Assembly (NCBI RefSeq): GCF_021740465.1
Contig: NZ_JAIOZR010000014.1
Location: 1 to 53,563, forward strand
Reading direction: 5' to 3'
DNA from: Chlorobium sp.
GTDB lineage: Bacteria; Bacteroidota; Chlorobiia; Chlorobiales; Chlorobiaceae
Length of the DNA: 53,563 bases
The notes under the pieces: generated by a model
What the model was told of the DNA's origin: nothing
Seen by the model: only the letters and a program-made list of their open reading frames with translations
Database searches by the model: none
In this document: positions 43,302-52,356 of the stretch, one piece after another
How positions within the stretch are numbered: position 1 is the first letter of the stretch
Layout: the number at the start of each line of letters is the position of its first letter
Made by a program: the position numbers and the translations under genes

Positions 43302-43574
43302 ATGAACATTTACATTGGCAATCTTGATTACGGCGTAACCGAAGCCGATCTTCGTGACACTTTCGGCGAATTCGGAGAAGTATCAAGCTCCAGCGTCATC
43401 ACCGACAAGTTCACCGGCCGTTCCAAGGGATTCGGTTTCGTTGAAATGCCGAACAATGCAGAGGCATTGCAGGCGATTTCTTCCCTGAACGACAGCGATT
43501 TAAACGGCAGAACCATCAAGGTCAACGAGGCAAAACCTCGTGAAGAGCGCCCGATGTCCCGCCCAAGGTACTAA
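43302..43574 (+). CDS. Small RRM-type RNA-binding protein
   Basis: A single RNA recognition motif in 90 residues. RNP2 is IYIGNL (residues 3-8) and RNP1 is KGFGFVEM (about 44-51), both with the aromatic residues that stack on RNA. A short basic tail (KPREERPMSRPRY) follows. Such proteins are typical of cyanobacteria and Chlorobi, where they are often cold-induced RNA chaperones. The ATG at 43302 fits RNP2 spacing. The gene has its own promoter, a ~100-nt leader without an obvious Shine-Dalgarno site, and its own terminator, so it is a single-gene unit. Confidence 0.88.
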   Translation: MNIYIGNLDYGVTEADLRDTFGEFGEVSSSSVITDKFTGRSKGFGFVEMPNNAEALQAISSLNDSDLNGRTIKVNEAKPREERPMSRPRY

Positions 43575-43598
43575 GCCTTACCGTTTACAGTATCCGCG

Positions 43599-43631
43599 AA
43601 AACTGCCGTTGCAAAACGGCAGTTTTTTTTT
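43599..43631 (+). terminator. Rho-independent terminator of the RRM gene
   Basis: A perfect 12-bp stem, AAAACTGCCGTT with AACGGCAGTTTT, and loop GCAA, followed by more T. It ends 57 nt after the stop codon. Confidence 0.9.
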
Positions 43632-43781
43632 GCCCGTCTGTTTGCCTCAACCTGCGCCATACCTGTCAACGATTCCCTCTACCCATCTGTTTGTCCAGCG
43701 TGATTTGTTGCGTATCTTGAATCCCTAAGCACCGTAACGGTGCGACCGGAGATTGACAGGGAGTCCCAAAAAAAGATTTTC

Positions 43782-45185
43782 ATGATCGCCGAACAATTCC
43801 TTTTCCGTGCTGAAGGCGGATTTATCAGACTCCCCGTATGGGGCCACATCCCTTTAAGCGACCCGCTGAAACATATTCTTGCCCATCCTTCGTTCATGCG
43901 CCTGAAAGGTATCCGCCAGCTCTCTTTCTCACAACAGGTCTATCCTGGCGCGACGCATACCCGTTTTGAGCACTCGATCGGAGTATACCACCTGATGAAA
44001 CTGATTCTGCAGCGGATGGTGAGCAGCCCGCTTGCCCTCAGCCTGCAGAAAAACAGCTTCCGTTTCGACGACGGGAGCTGCCGCATGCTGCTCGCAGCGT
44101 GCCTCCTGCACGACATCGGCCACTACCCGCATGCCCATGTAATCGAGGAACAGATCCCCTGTGGCAGTTCGGGTCCGGCGTTCTCGCATCATGAAGAGCT
44201 TTGCGGACGCTTCATCAATCAGGAACAGCCGGGATTTCCCGCAATTGCCGAAATTCTCCACGAAGAGTGGCGGGTGGAACCGGACGAGGTGATCGCCCTG
44301 ATCAGAGGCAGTTCGAAAAGCGGTTTCGGAAAGCTGATCAGCGGCACGCTCGATCCCGACAAGATGGATTACCTTATGCGCGATGCGCACCACTGCAACA
44401 TTCCGTACGGAAGCATCGACATCGAACGGCTGATAGAATCATTTGTGCCCGATCCGGAACGGGAGCGTTTTGCCATAACCGAAAAAGGCATTGCACCGCT
44501 TGAAAGCCTGCTCTTTGCCAAGTATATGATGATGCGCAATGTCTACTGGCACCATACCGGCAGATCGCTTTCCGCCATGCTCCGGCGTTTGCTGCAGGCG
44601 CTGATCGACGAAGAGCTGATGGTGGGCCGTGAACTGCAGGATCTCTTTTACGACAATGCCGATGATCGGGTGCTGTTCGAACTGAAAGCCATGGTTCCGA
44701 AGCATGCCGTGGCGCAAAACCTGCTGCTTGAAGACATTCTGCACAGGAGGGTCTACAAGCGAGCCCTGACCATTCCGCCCTATACGGAAAACGGAACGGA
44801 CACCCGCTGGTTTGCCTATGCCACGGACAGTTCGCTCTGCCGAAAAAAAGAACGGGAGATCTGCCGTTTTCTCTCCAGCCGTTACCATATGAACCTCAGC
44901 GGCCTGGAAGTGCTGATAGATCCGCCTTCGGGCAAGGATATTTTCGACTACAACGACCTGAGGGAACTACGGGTTTATCCTACCCGCCCGGAGCATTTAC
45001 ACTACGGTCTGCAGCTCTCTTCGGAGTACTGCCGTTTCGACGATTTCGGAGAATCGGTCTTCCGTTCGGATTTTATTCTCTCGTTCGAGCGTTACACTAA
45101 AAAATTCAGGTTGCTCTGTCGTGAGAATCTTGCCGAAAAAATTTCGGACTCGATGAAGCAGGTGATGGAGATTCTCCGATCATGA
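43782..45185 (+). CDS. HD-domain phosphohydrolase (dGTPase-like)
   Basis: About 467 residues. The N-terminal region IRLPVWGHIPLSDPLKHIL and SFSQQVYPGATHTRFEHSIG is typical of the YdhJ/dGTPase-related HD family, with the first metal His in T-R-F-E-H-S. The HD dyad is in CLLHDIGHYPHAHVIEEQ near residue 110, and a later D-x-M-D-Y-L (LDPDKMDYLMRDAHH, near 190) carries the last metal ligand. Substrates may be dNTPs or other nucleotides. The start could also be the GTG at 43740; ATG 43782 is preferred. Confidence 0.85.
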   Translation: MIAEQFLFRAEGGFIRLPVWGHIPLSDPLKHILAHPSFMRLKGIRQLSFSQQVYPGATHTRFEHSIGVYHLMKLILQRMVSSPLALSLQKNSFRFDDGSCRMLLAACLLHDIGHYPHAHVIEEQIPCGSSGPAFSHHEELCGRFINQEQPGFPAIAEILHEEWRVEPDEVIALIRGSSKSGFGKLISGTLDPDKMDYLMRDAHHCNIPYGSIDIERLIESFVPDPERERFAITEKGIAPLESLLFAKYMMMRNVYWHHTGRSLSAMLRRLLQALIDEELMVGRELQDLFYDNADDRVLFELKAMVPKHAVAQNLLLEDILHRRVYKRALTIPPYTENGTDTRWFAYATDSSLCRKKEREICRFLSSRYHMNLSGLEVLIDPPSGKDIFDYNDLRELRVYPTRPEHLHYGLQLSSEYCRFDDFGESVFRSDFILSFERYTKKFRLLCRENLAEKISDSMKQVMEILRS

Positions 45186-45312
45186 AATCCTGAAATTTAT
45201 GTATCTATCAGTAACACAAACGATCACTACTCAACCTAATCAAGGACACCTCTATAAAATGTGATGACCGATTTCTAAAGTTATTGAGGTACCTTCAAAT
45301 CCGGACATAATC

Positions 45313-45642
45313 ATGGAACAACAGCAGCAGGACAAATTCTACAAGGGGCTTTTCTTCGGAGCGGCGCTCGGAGCGGCGGCCGGCACCGTCATGGGACTGC
45401 TCTTTGCCCCGCACAAGGGCACCGAAACCCAGCAGATCATTTCCGGAAAGGTCAAGCACGCGATCGACAAGGCCTCCGATTACTATGAAAGCACCGAGCA
45501 CGACAGCACCTACAGCAACGAGGCGAAAAAGCGATCTCAGGAGATCATCGACACGGCCCGCGATGAAGCGAAAAAAATCCTCAACGAAGCAAACAACATA
45601 ATCCGGGAGATCAAGGGACATGTCAAACCGGATAATGTCTGA
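45313..45642 (+). CDS. YtxH-domain protein
   Basis: A protein of 109 residues. The Gly/Ala-rich hydrophobic helix GLFFGAALGAAAGTVMGLLF, followed by APHKGTETQQ, matches YtxH. The rest is an amphipathic coiled-coil tail rich in Lys/Asp/Asn. Members are small stress- or envelope-associated membrane proteins of unclear job. It overlaps the downstream hydrolase gene by 23 nt. It stands after a 127-nt gap with no terminator seen. Confidence 0.8.
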   Translation: MEQQQQDKFYKGLFFGAALGAAAGTVMGLLFAPHKGTETQQIISGKVKHAIDKASDYYESTEHDSTYSNEAKKRSQEIIDTARDEAKKILNEANNIIREIKGHVKPDNV

Positions 45643-46438
45643 ACGGATGCTGACCAGCCGTACCACCAAAGATATATCCTCACACCGTGCCGATCACACC
45701 GTATTGCTGCTGCATGCATTCCCGCTTTCAGCCGCAATGTGGGATGAACAGCTCAGGGCACTTGAAGATGCCGGAATTGCCGCCATAGCGCCGAACGCCT
45801 ACGGCATCGAAGGATCGCCGGAAAAAACGGACTGGACATTCGAGGAATATGCCAGCGACATTGCAGCCATGCTTGATGGAACCGGATGCGAAAAGGCCAC
45901 TGTTGCAGGGCTCTCGATGGGAGGATACCAGGCGTTTGCCTTTTACCGGCTCTACCCCGAACGTACCGCTTCGCTGGTGCTGTGCGATACCCGTGCGGAA
46001 GCCGATGCTCCCGAAGCTGTACGGCAGCGGCAGGAGTTCATTGAAGCCGTGGAAACCGGGGGACCCGGAGAAGCGGTCAGGCGTATGATGCCGAATTATT
46101 TCGCTCCGGCAACATACACGTCCGACCCCTCGCTCGTCGACCGGGCGGAAGCCATGATAACCCGTCAATCCCGCGCCGCCATCACCTCGGCCATGAAAGC
46201 CATCATGAACCGTGCGGATGCCACCGCGCTGCTCCCTGATATCGCCTGCCCGGTTCTGGTGCTGAACGGCAGCGAAGACCGGCTCACCACTCCCGAAACC
46301 GCCCGAGCCATTGCCTCCGGCATTCCCGGAGCCCGCCTGGAGCTGGTTGAGAATGCCGGCCATCTGTCGAACATGGAGCGACCGGAAGCGTTCAATCGCG
46401 CCCTGATCGACCATATCGGCCGGCTCGAAACGCACTGA
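45620..46438 (+). CDS. Alpha/beta-hydrolase
   Basis: A hydrolase of 272 residues. The nucleophile elbow AGLSMGGYQAF puts Ser near residue 98; the acid is probably Asp in LNGSEDRLTTPE near 218; the base is His in ENAGHLSNMERPE near 248. HAFPLSAAMWDEQ near residue 35 provides the oxyanion-hole region. It resembles 3-oxoadipate enol-lactonase/BioH-like hydrolases, but no specific substrate is indicated. Start codon choice among the ATGs at 45620, 45635 and 45647 is uncertain; AAGG lies just before 45620. Confidence 0.83.
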   Translation: MSNRIMSERMLTSRTTKDISSHRADHTVLLLHAFPLSAAMWDEQLRALEDAGIAAIAPNAYGIEGSPEKTDWTFEEYASDIAAMLDGTGCEKATVAGLSMGGYQAFAFYRLYPERTASLVLCDTRAEADAPEAVRQRQEFIEAVETGGPGEAVRRMMPNYFAPATYTSDPSLVDRAEAMITRQSRAAITSAMKAIMNRADATALLPDIACPVLVLNGSEDRLTTPETARAIASGIPGARLELVENAGHLSNMERPEAFNRALIDHIGRLETH

Positions 46439-46460
46439 GCCGGCCGATGCCCCAAGCCCT

Positions 46461-47765
46461 TCAGAGGGTGAGGCTGTCGATAATATCAAAAAAATTGGGA
46501 AAGGAAACCCCCACAACATCGGTCTGGGATAGCTCTATGGCCTCACCGGTAGCGCGAGCTGCAACGGCGAAGCTCATGGCGATCCGGTGATCGTCGAAAC
46601 ATTCGACGGCTACCGTCCCGGAAGGTCTGGTCCGACGGCCTATCACCCTGAACCCGTCGGGGTACTGCTCGCAATCGAAACCGAGACGCTCGAGGTTCAC
46701 CACAATGGCGTTGATGCGGTCGCTCTCCTTGGTTCGAAGCTCCTCGGCATTATGCAGCTCGAACTCCCCGGAGGCAAAAGCCGACAGTACCGACAGCATC
46801 GGCAGTTCATCGATTACGCCGGCAACAACCGTCCGGTTGCTAATGACGAGCGGGTTCAGGCCGACAGTGCTGCGCACCAGAATGTCGCCGATGCATTCAC
46901 CGCCTATGACCCGGCTGTTTTCGATGGTGATGTCCGCACCGGCACCCCTGAGCACCGGAATGAACTCCACACGCGTCGGGTTGAGACAGACATCCCGGAT
47001 GATGATTTCCGAACCGACTCCGAGAAGGGCAAGCGCAACGAGAAAACAGGCCGCCGAAGGATCGGAGGGAACATGGAACGGGCGGGCCGGAATGGTTTTT
47101 CGTCCCTGGATGATGATCGTGCGCTGACCGTCCGGAGTGTCGAGGGTTTCAAGACCGAGCATAAGCTCGGTATGGTCGCGGGAGCGTACCGGTTCCTGAA
47201 TTCTCGACTCGCCATCGGCGTGCAGGGCGGCAAAAGCAACAAGCGATTTCACCTGGGCCGAAGGAACCGGAAGCCGGTAATCGATCGGAGAAAGATCTTT
47301 ATCGCCCTTTATGCGTACGGGTGCCGTTCCTGCCTGGGAAAGCTCGATCATAGCGCCCATCATGCGCAGGGGATCGGCAATCCGCTTCATGGGACGCTTC
47401 ATGAGCGAACTGTCGCCCACAAGCTCACTCTCGAAAGGCTGGGCGGCCAGAATGCCGGCAAACATCCGCATGGTGCTGCCGGAGTTGTTGCACATCAGCG
47501 GCTTTTGCGGCGCGATAAAGCTCCAGAGCCCGCGCGAAGTCACAATCACCTTTCTGACAGGGCGTCCGTAAGCGCCCGCAACCTCTTCCTGGATAATCCC
47601 GATACCGGCATCCCGCAACACTCCGAGCGTCGACTGATTGTCGAACCCCGCCGAAAAGTTGGTAATTTCCGTAACCCCCTCCGCAAGAGAACCTATCAGC
47701 GCAGCACGGTGGGAGATCGACTTGTCGGGAGGCAGCGCCGTTACTTCACCTTTAAAAACACCCAT
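46461..47765 (-). CDS. aroA: 3-phosphoshikimate 1-carboxyvinyltransferase (EPSP synthase)
   Basis: Shikimate-pathway enzyme of 434 residues joining shikimate 3-phosphate and phosphoenolpyruvate. The PEP-binding [17 protein letters not shown] is at residues ~14-30, [15 protein letters not shown] near 90, and catalytic-site [15 protein letters not shown] and [13 protein letters not shown] near 310-345. The CNNSGSTMR motif places it in the class II-like group rather than the E. coli type. The start at 47765 is chosen because the extra in-frame sequence to 47849 covers the rpsU terminator. Confidence 0.95.
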   Translation of the reverse strand: MGVFKGEVTALPPDKSISHRAALIGSLAEGVTEITNFSAGFDNQSTLGVLRDAGIGIIQEEVAGAYGRPVRKVIVTSRGLWSFIAPQKPLMCNNSGSTMRMFAGILAAQPFESELVGDSSLMKRPMKRIADPLRMMGAMIELSQAGTAPVRIKGDKDLSPIDYRLPVPSAQVKSLVAFAALHADGESRIQEPVRSRDHTELMLGLETLDTPDGQRTIIIQGRKTIPARPFHVPSDPSAACFLVALALLGVGSEIIIRDVCLNPTRVEFIPVLRGAGADITIENSRVIGGECIGDILVRSTVGLNPLVISNRTVVAGVIDELPMLSVLSAFASGEFELHNAEELRTKESDRINAIVVNLERLGFDCEQYPDGFRVIGRRTRPSGTVAVECFDDHRIAMSFAVAARATGEAIELSQTDVVGVSFPNFFDIIDSLTL

Positions 47766-47803
47766 GTATTTCTCTGTTTTTTTTCTTTTCCGAAAGGTGC
47801 CAT

Positions 47804-47840
47804 AAAAAAAAGCAACTCCCTTCCGAAAGGAGCTGCTTTT
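47804..47840 (-). terminator. Rho-independent terminator after rpsU
   Basis: Minus strand: AGCAGCTCC, loop, GGAGTTGCT (one G-U), then eight T. It sits between rpsU and aroA. Confidence 0.85.
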
Positions 47841-47865
47841 TAACATCATGATTCAAACCTGATTA

Positions 47866-48063
47866 TCAGGAATTGCACTCTTCATTCGCTCTCTGCGCCC
47901 TGCGCTTGCATCTCGAACGTTTCAGACGGCTATCCACTGACGGTTTGACAAAGTATGCTCTTTTTCGAAACTCCTTCAACACACCGGCACGCTCGTATTT
48001 TTTCTTGAAGCGCTTCAGCATCTTGTCGATGGATTCGTTATCATTAATCTGCACACTAACCAA
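47866..48063 (-). CDS. rpsU: Ribosomal protein S21
   Basis: Small-subunit ribosomal protein, 65 residues: [20 protein letters not shown], then [19 protein letters not shown] and a basic tail ending [16 protein letters not shown]. The family alignment begins M-V-S-V-Q, which places the start at a TTG codon (48063) preceded by AGGGGGTG at good spacing; an internal GTG at 48054 is an alternative. Followed by a strong terminator. Confidence 0.93.
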   Translation of the reverse strand: MVSVQINDNESIDKMLKRFKKKYERAGVLKEFRKRAYFVKPSVDSRLKRSRCKRRAQRANEECNS

Positions 48064-48093
48064 AAGTATTCACCCCCTTTGTAAAAATAAAGA

Positions 48094-48720
48094 TCAACGT
48101 CTTAATTTCAGTTTGATAAGATCGGTCAGGCTTTCGGAACTCTTTTCCTTGCCGGAATTGACCTGAACGTTTTCAAGCAGCTGTTTTCTGCCGCTTTTAC
48201 AAAATTCCACAATAATAACATAAGCGCCGCTTCCGGTAGCCTGTTTTTCGCGAACCACCCCTACCTCATCGAGAGCCTGATGATAAAGCGCATCTCCCTT
48301 GGCATAGATGCCGTGCGGAGAGTACACCTGGCAGTCACACGGCTTCAGCTCTTCAGGACTCAGCTCCCTGTCGATCTGGATCTGCCACTCCTTGAGCAGG
48401 TGCACCTGGTTGCACACCGAACAACGGATCCAGTACTGGTTTTCCGCTGACGGCGGCTGATCTTCATGCTGGCCTTTGGCTTCTCTGGATTTTTTCGGGG
48501 GCTTTGCATCAAGCAGGTCGTCAACCCTGGGCTTGTCACTGGGAATCCATTCGCCGACAAAGACTTTTTTGGTAACCTGGCCACAACCTTCACAGAAGCC
48601 GGGCTTGATCTTGCCCTCCAAAATAAACTGTCTTTTTCTCGACTCTACCTTCATATGACTTTGCTGGTTGATAATGCGCCCGATAACCTTGCACCCGACT
48701 CTGCGGTAACATAAGAGCAC
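48094..48720 (-). CDS. Conserved hypothetical protein with two CxxC pairs
   Basis: Up to 208 residues. Two Cys pairs, FCEGCGQV near residue 43 and RCSVCNQV near 100, plus KPCDCQV near 126, suggest a zinc ribbon-like fold. The middle has YSPHGIYAKGDALYHQALDEVG, found in small Chlorobi DNA/RNA-associated proteins as far as I can judge, and the end is a basic Ser/Lys-rich helix. No named domain is recognised. The start is unsure: GTG at 48720 (used), or ATG at 48654 just before KVESRKRQFILEG. It lies directly upstream of rpsU on the same strand, so may be co-transcribed. Confidence 0.65.
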   Translation of the reverse strand: MLLCYRRVGCKVIGRIINQQSHMKVESRKRQFILEGKIKPGFCEGCGQVTKKVFVGEWIPSDKPRVDDLLDAKPPKKSREAKGQHEDQPPSAENQYWIRCSVCNQVHLLKEWQIQIDRELSPEELKPCDCQVYSPHGIYAKGDALYHQALDEVGVVREKQATGSGAYVIIVEFCKSGRKQLLENVQVNSGKEKSSESLTDLIKLKLRR

Positions 48721-49023
48721 ATCCGTCTTGCGAAGCAGACCTTTTTCAATACCCGAGGACCGGCGGATACAGCAAAGAGAATCCGGAAACTTCAGGACTG
48801 CTTAAATAAGGAAAACTCCAAAAAAAAACAACCGGATAATTTTCCTGATGCCGCAGAACGCCCTGAAAACGGCCCCGAAACTGTTTTTTTTCGCTCCGGA
48901 GAAACTTCATGAAAACCGTTGCTCCAGCTCCGGAAAGGGAATGATATGCCGCGGACACCACAAAACCTATTACTTTCTTCAGGAACCCCTTTTTCACCGG
49001 GAGCCTGAAAAAAAAGATAACGG
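48721..49023. other. A+T-rich gap with no gene
   Basis: A 303-nt stretch between two minus-strand genes. It shows scattered inverted words (CTCCGGAG, TTCAGG/CCTGAA), but no clear terminator or promoter and no supported ORF. Confidence 0.4.
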
Positions 49024-50397
49024 CTACTTATGCGTCAGTGCATCGATAAGATCTGATTTCGTAAGCAGCTGCAGCCTGCCGTCAGAAAGGCTGATCAGCA
49101 CGCCTGATGCGCTTTGCTGCAGCTTGCCCGAAAGCTCCGAGATGGTCGCATCGGGCCGGCATACCGGAAAAGGCTGCTCCATGAAGCCCACCACTTTCGA
49201 GTTCATGGCCTCATCGTTTTCGATAAGAATCGAAAGAATCTTGTTTTCGCTGATACTGCCAATAGGCGTGCCATAGGAAACAATCGGCAGCTGCGACACA
49301 TCGTTCTGCTTCATCATTTCGAAAACTTCGGCAAGCGTGGTTTCCGGACTGGCAAAAATGAGGTCCATGCGCGCCTTGAGCTGCAGAATATCTTCGGCGG
49401 TAATCTGCTCGAGCGCGTTTTTGGTTTTACGATAGAAGCCCTTCTGCTTCATCCATACATCGCTGAACATCTTGCTGAGATAGTAACCTCCGAAATCGTT
49501 CAGCACGGCCACAACACAATCCTCGTCACCATATGCTGCAGCCCTCTGCAATGCCGCCGCCATAACCGCGCCGGACGCCCCTCCGGCAAAAATCGCTTCC
49601 GCACGCAGCAGTTCGCGGCCGCAATTGAACGCATCATTGTCGCCAACCTGAACGATATCGTCGATAACCGAAGGATCCCAGAACCCTGAAGCCTTCATCG
49701 CACCTATCTCCTCCAGCTCCCAGGCTGCCGGCCTCGATGCCTCCCCGCTCCTGAAAAGACTCTGGTAAACCGAACCTTCAGGTTCTACGCCGATAATCTT
49801 CACCGAAGGTTTTTCGGTTTTGAGAAAATGACCGATTCCGGAAATCATAGCCCCGGAAATCATGGGCACGAACACATGCGTTACCCGGCCATCCGTCTGA
49901 CGCAGTATCTCCCGTCCGGTATAGCCGGCATGCACATCCCGGCTTACCGGATTCTCGTACATATCGGCAAAAAAAGCATTGGGTATGTTCCTGACCAGGC
50001 TTTCGGCCACCTTCATGCAGCTTCGCGGTTCCCCGGGCAAGGCATCCGAAGGGGTGATCACCATTTCGGCTCCAAGCGCACGGAGCACATCCTGCTTTTC
50101 ACGGGATATCTTGTCGGGAGCCGCCAGAAGCAGTTTATACCCCCGGCTCACACCAGCCATCGCAAGCGCTATGCCGCTGTTGCCGTAAGTCCAGTCCACG
50201 AGGGTCATGCCGGGATGAATGAGTCTGCGCTCCTCGGCATCGCGAATGACCGCCGAAGCCGCCCGGTAATAGTGCGAACAGGCCGGGTTCATATACTCAA
50301 GCTTTGCCGTGACTTTCGGTTTGATATGGCGTGCCATCTGCCTGACGGTCACAAGAGGAGTCTCTGCTGAAATCCCGAAAATATCGTGGTTCGACAT
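49024..50397 (-). CDS. Cystathionine beta-synthase-like protein lacking the PLP lysine
   Basis: About 457 residues with the architecture of bacterial cystathionine beta-synthase: a fold type II PLP domain (to about 320) and two C-terminal CBS repeats (about 340-455). The usual N-P-G-G-S-V-K-D-R motif is here NPACSHYYR (residues 37-45), so the Schiff-base Lys is Tyr43. The GTGGT phosphate loop is altered (PMISGAMISGIG, near 195), and GGSSG is GGASG. TYGNSGIAL near 92 remains. It may therefore be an inactive regulatory paralogue whose CBS domains sense a nucleotide. The open frame shows no interruption, arguing against simple decay. Confidence 0.8.
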   Translation of the reverse strand: MSNHDIFGISAETPLVTVRQMARHIKPKVTAKLEYMNPACSHYYRAASAVIRDAEERRLIHPGMTLVDWTYGNSGIALAMAGVSRGYKLLLAAPDKISREKQDVLRALGAEMVITPSDALPGEPRSCMKVAESLVRNIPNAFFADMYENPVSRDVHAGYTGREILRQTDGRVTHVFVPMISGAMISGIGHFLKTEKPSVKIIGVEPEGSVYQSLFRSGEASRPAAWELEEIGAMKASGFWDPSVIDDIVQVGDNDAFNCGRELLRAEAIFAGGASGAVMAAALQRAAAYGDEDCVVAVLNDFGGYYLSKMFSDVWMKQKGFYRKTKNALEQITAEDILQLKARMDLIFASPETTLAEVFEMMKQNDVSQLPIVSYGTPIGSISENKILSILIENDEAMNSKVVGFMEQPFPVCRPDATISELSGKLQQSASGVLISLSDGRLQLLTKSDLIDALTHK

Positions 50398-50574
50398 GAT
50401 GATTGATGATGATAGGTTGCATGCTGCGCATCGCGCAACGTCGTTTCCGTATAAGATATACATTAATTGACGAATCCCCGATATGCCGAAAAGAGCTCTA
50501 TATCATGACGTCAACCGGCAATGTCGGCCATTCCCGGGAAGTTCGCGGCGGCACCTCCAGAGACTCAAACAATG

Positions 50575-50618
50575 TGTCAAACTTCCGGTTTGACAATCAG
50601 GGGCAAAAAATGTTTTAT
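50575..50618 (+). promoter_or_regulatory. Promoter with overlapping palindrome upstream of alr
   Basis: TTGACA (50590-50595), a 17-nt spacer and TTTTAT (50613-50618). A perfect 8-bp inverted repeat, TGTCAAAC (50575-50582) and GTTTGACA (50588-50595) with a 5-nt loop, covers the -35 box; this is a likely operator. Confidence 0.5.
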
Positions 50619-50657
50619 TACTGAACGTTTTATAACCGGAAAAAGACCGAACAGCCC

Positions 50658-51782
50658 ATGACCGATTCAGCGCCCCTGCCCATGGCGGAAGCCCGCATCG
50701 CACTGTCGCACCTCGACGGGAACATCCGCGCTATCAGGCAATGGACGGGTGAGCATGTTCGTATCATGGGTGTCGTAAAGGCAAACGCCTACGGGCACGG
50801 TGTGCACCGCGTTGCAGGAACGCTTGAAAATGGAGGGGTCAGCGACTTCGGCGTTGCGAACATTCAGGAAGCCATTGCGCTGCGGACAGGGAAAACCCTG
50901 AAAAAGCCGGCCTCCATTCTTGCATTCTCCTCTCCTCTGTTGCCGCAGATCGACGCCTATCTGCAGCACGATATCGAAATGACCATCTGCAGTTTCGACA
51001 TTCTTCGGGCTGCCGAAGAAAAAGCCGTCGCCTGCGGCAGAAAACTCACCCTGCAGGTAAAGGTCGATACCGGCATGGGGCGCCTCGGCCTCCACCCTTC
51101 GGAAACCATGGAACTGCTCCGGACGATCGACCGTTCGCCGCACCTCACCCTCAAAGGCATCTATACCCATTTCGCCGAAGGATCGAAACCCGACGGCTAT
51201 ACCGCATTCCAGCTCGAACGGTTCCGGGAGCTCGTCATGCAATACCAGTCTGAAAGCGGCCGAACCGTATGCAAGCATGCTGCAAGCAGCGGCCCAATTC
51301 TCTGCCGCAAAGACGCATGGCTTGACATGGTGCGTCCCGGTATTCTGCTCTACGGCTATCTCCCGGACCCCGGAATGCCCTCACCGGTCAGTGTAAGGCC
51401 GGTCATGCAGGTCGAAGCGAAAGTAGTGTTCATCAAATCCGTCACGCCAGGCACCACGGTCAGTTACAACCGAACCTGGGTGGCACCCGGACCCCGCAGG
51501 ATCGCTACCATTGCCGCCGGATACGCCGATGGTTACCCGAGAGCACTCTCAAATCGCGGAACGGTGGTCATCAACGGGAAATCCTTCCCGCAGGTCGGCA
51601 CGGTTACCATGGACCAGATCATGATAGATCTCGGTACGGACCATGATGTAAAAACCGGCGATAACGCTATATTATTCGGATGGGAAGGCCCTTCGGCCGA
51701 CGACATTGCAGGCAGTACCGGAAGTATCAGTTACGAGGTGCTCTGCTCGGTATCGAGCAGGGTAAAGCGTCTTTTTATCTGA
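50658..51782 (+). CDS. alr: Alanine racemase
   Basis: PLP enzyme of 374 residues making D-alanine for peptidoglycan. The PLP lysine is in GVVKANAYGHG near residue 41. The catalytic Tyr is in GTTVSYNRTWVAP near 270. VDTGMGRLGLHP and TMDQIMIDLG segments are also present. The length is normal. It precedes a ComEA-like and a DUF3822 gene with short gaps, so these three may form one operon driven by the palindromic promoter upstream. Confidence 0.96.
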   Translation: MTDSAPLPMAEARIALSHLDGNIRAIRQWTGEHVRIMGVVKANAYGHGVHRVAGTLENGGVSDFGVANIQEAIALRTGKTLKKPASILAFSSPLLPQIDAYLQHDIEMTICSFDILRAAEEKAVACGRKLTLQVKVDTGMGRLGLHPSETMELLRTIDRSPHLTLKGIYTHFAEGSKPDGYTAFQLERFRELVMQYQSESGRTVCKHAASSGPILCRKDAWLDMVRPGILLYGYLPDPGMPSPVSVRPVMQVEAKVVFIKSVTPGTTVSYNRTWVAPGPRRIATIAAGYADGYPRALSNRGTVVINGKSFPQVGTVTMDQIMIDLGTDHDVKTGDNAILFGWEGPSADDIAGSTGSISYEVLCSVSSRVKRLFI

Positions 51783-51804
51783 AAGAAAAAGCCGTTCCTG
51801 CGCC

Positions 51805-52356
51805 ATGAACCCTCTTGAGAGGCTTGCTGTCAGGTTAAGCCTGACCAGAGCCGAAATATCTGTTATCTCCCTTCTGGTGGTATTTCTCGTACTTGGCGGT
51901 GCTGTAAGGAATTTCCGGTCTGTACGCGATGCCGATACGCTTTTGCAGCAAAGGGAAAATGAACGGTTTTCCGAAAGAGAAACCGATAGTCTGATTGCGG
52001 CTGCATCGGTACTTGCCGGCGGCACCGCTGCGGCAGAAACAGGCGGTGAAACCGAAGCGCTGACCCTTTCGGGCGAACAGCTCTACCCCGAAGATTTCGA
52101 AGAAGAAAAGCCCCATGAAAAAAAAACGGCAAGACGTTCGGGAAAAAAAGTATTTAACGGAACCCTTGCATTCAACAAGGCAACAGAAAAACAGCTGCAG
52201 CAGATTCCTGGCGTTGGCCCGGTCATGGCACGGCGGCTTGTCGCCTTCAGGGCATCGAAAGGAGGCCGGGTTAGCCGGCACGAAGAGCTGCTTGACGTGA
52301 AGGGCATCGGCAAGAAAAAACTGGAAATCCTGAAAAAGCACCTTACACTCGAGTAA
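51805..52356 (+). CDS. ComEA-like helix-hairpin-helix membrane protein
   Basis: A protein of 183 residues with one N-terminal membrane helix (ISVISLLVVFLVLGGAVRNF, about 17-36), a polar linker, and a C-terminal helix-hairpin-helix pair (FNKATEKQLQQIPGVGPVMA and EELLDVKGIGKKKLEIL, about 118-175), the ComEA DNA-binding fold. Orientation and fold suggest a membrane-anchored DNA-binding protein, possibly in natural transformation, though ComEA-like proteins also occur outside competence. It is 22 nt after alr. Confidence 0.85.
   Translation: MNPLERLAVRLSLTRAEISVISLLVVFLVLGGAVRNFRSVRDADTLLQQRENERFSERETDSLIAAASVLAGGTAAAETGGETEALTLSGEQLYPEDFEEEKPHEKKTARRSGKKVFNGTLAFNKATEKQLQQIPGVGPVMARRLVAFRASKGGRVSRHEELLDVKGIGKKKLEILKKHLTLE

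Noticed and set aside
46587-47843. A 418-codon open frame antisense to aroA
   Set aside because: The aroA frame carries all EPSP synthase motifs; the opposite frame is of low complexity in composition with no motif.
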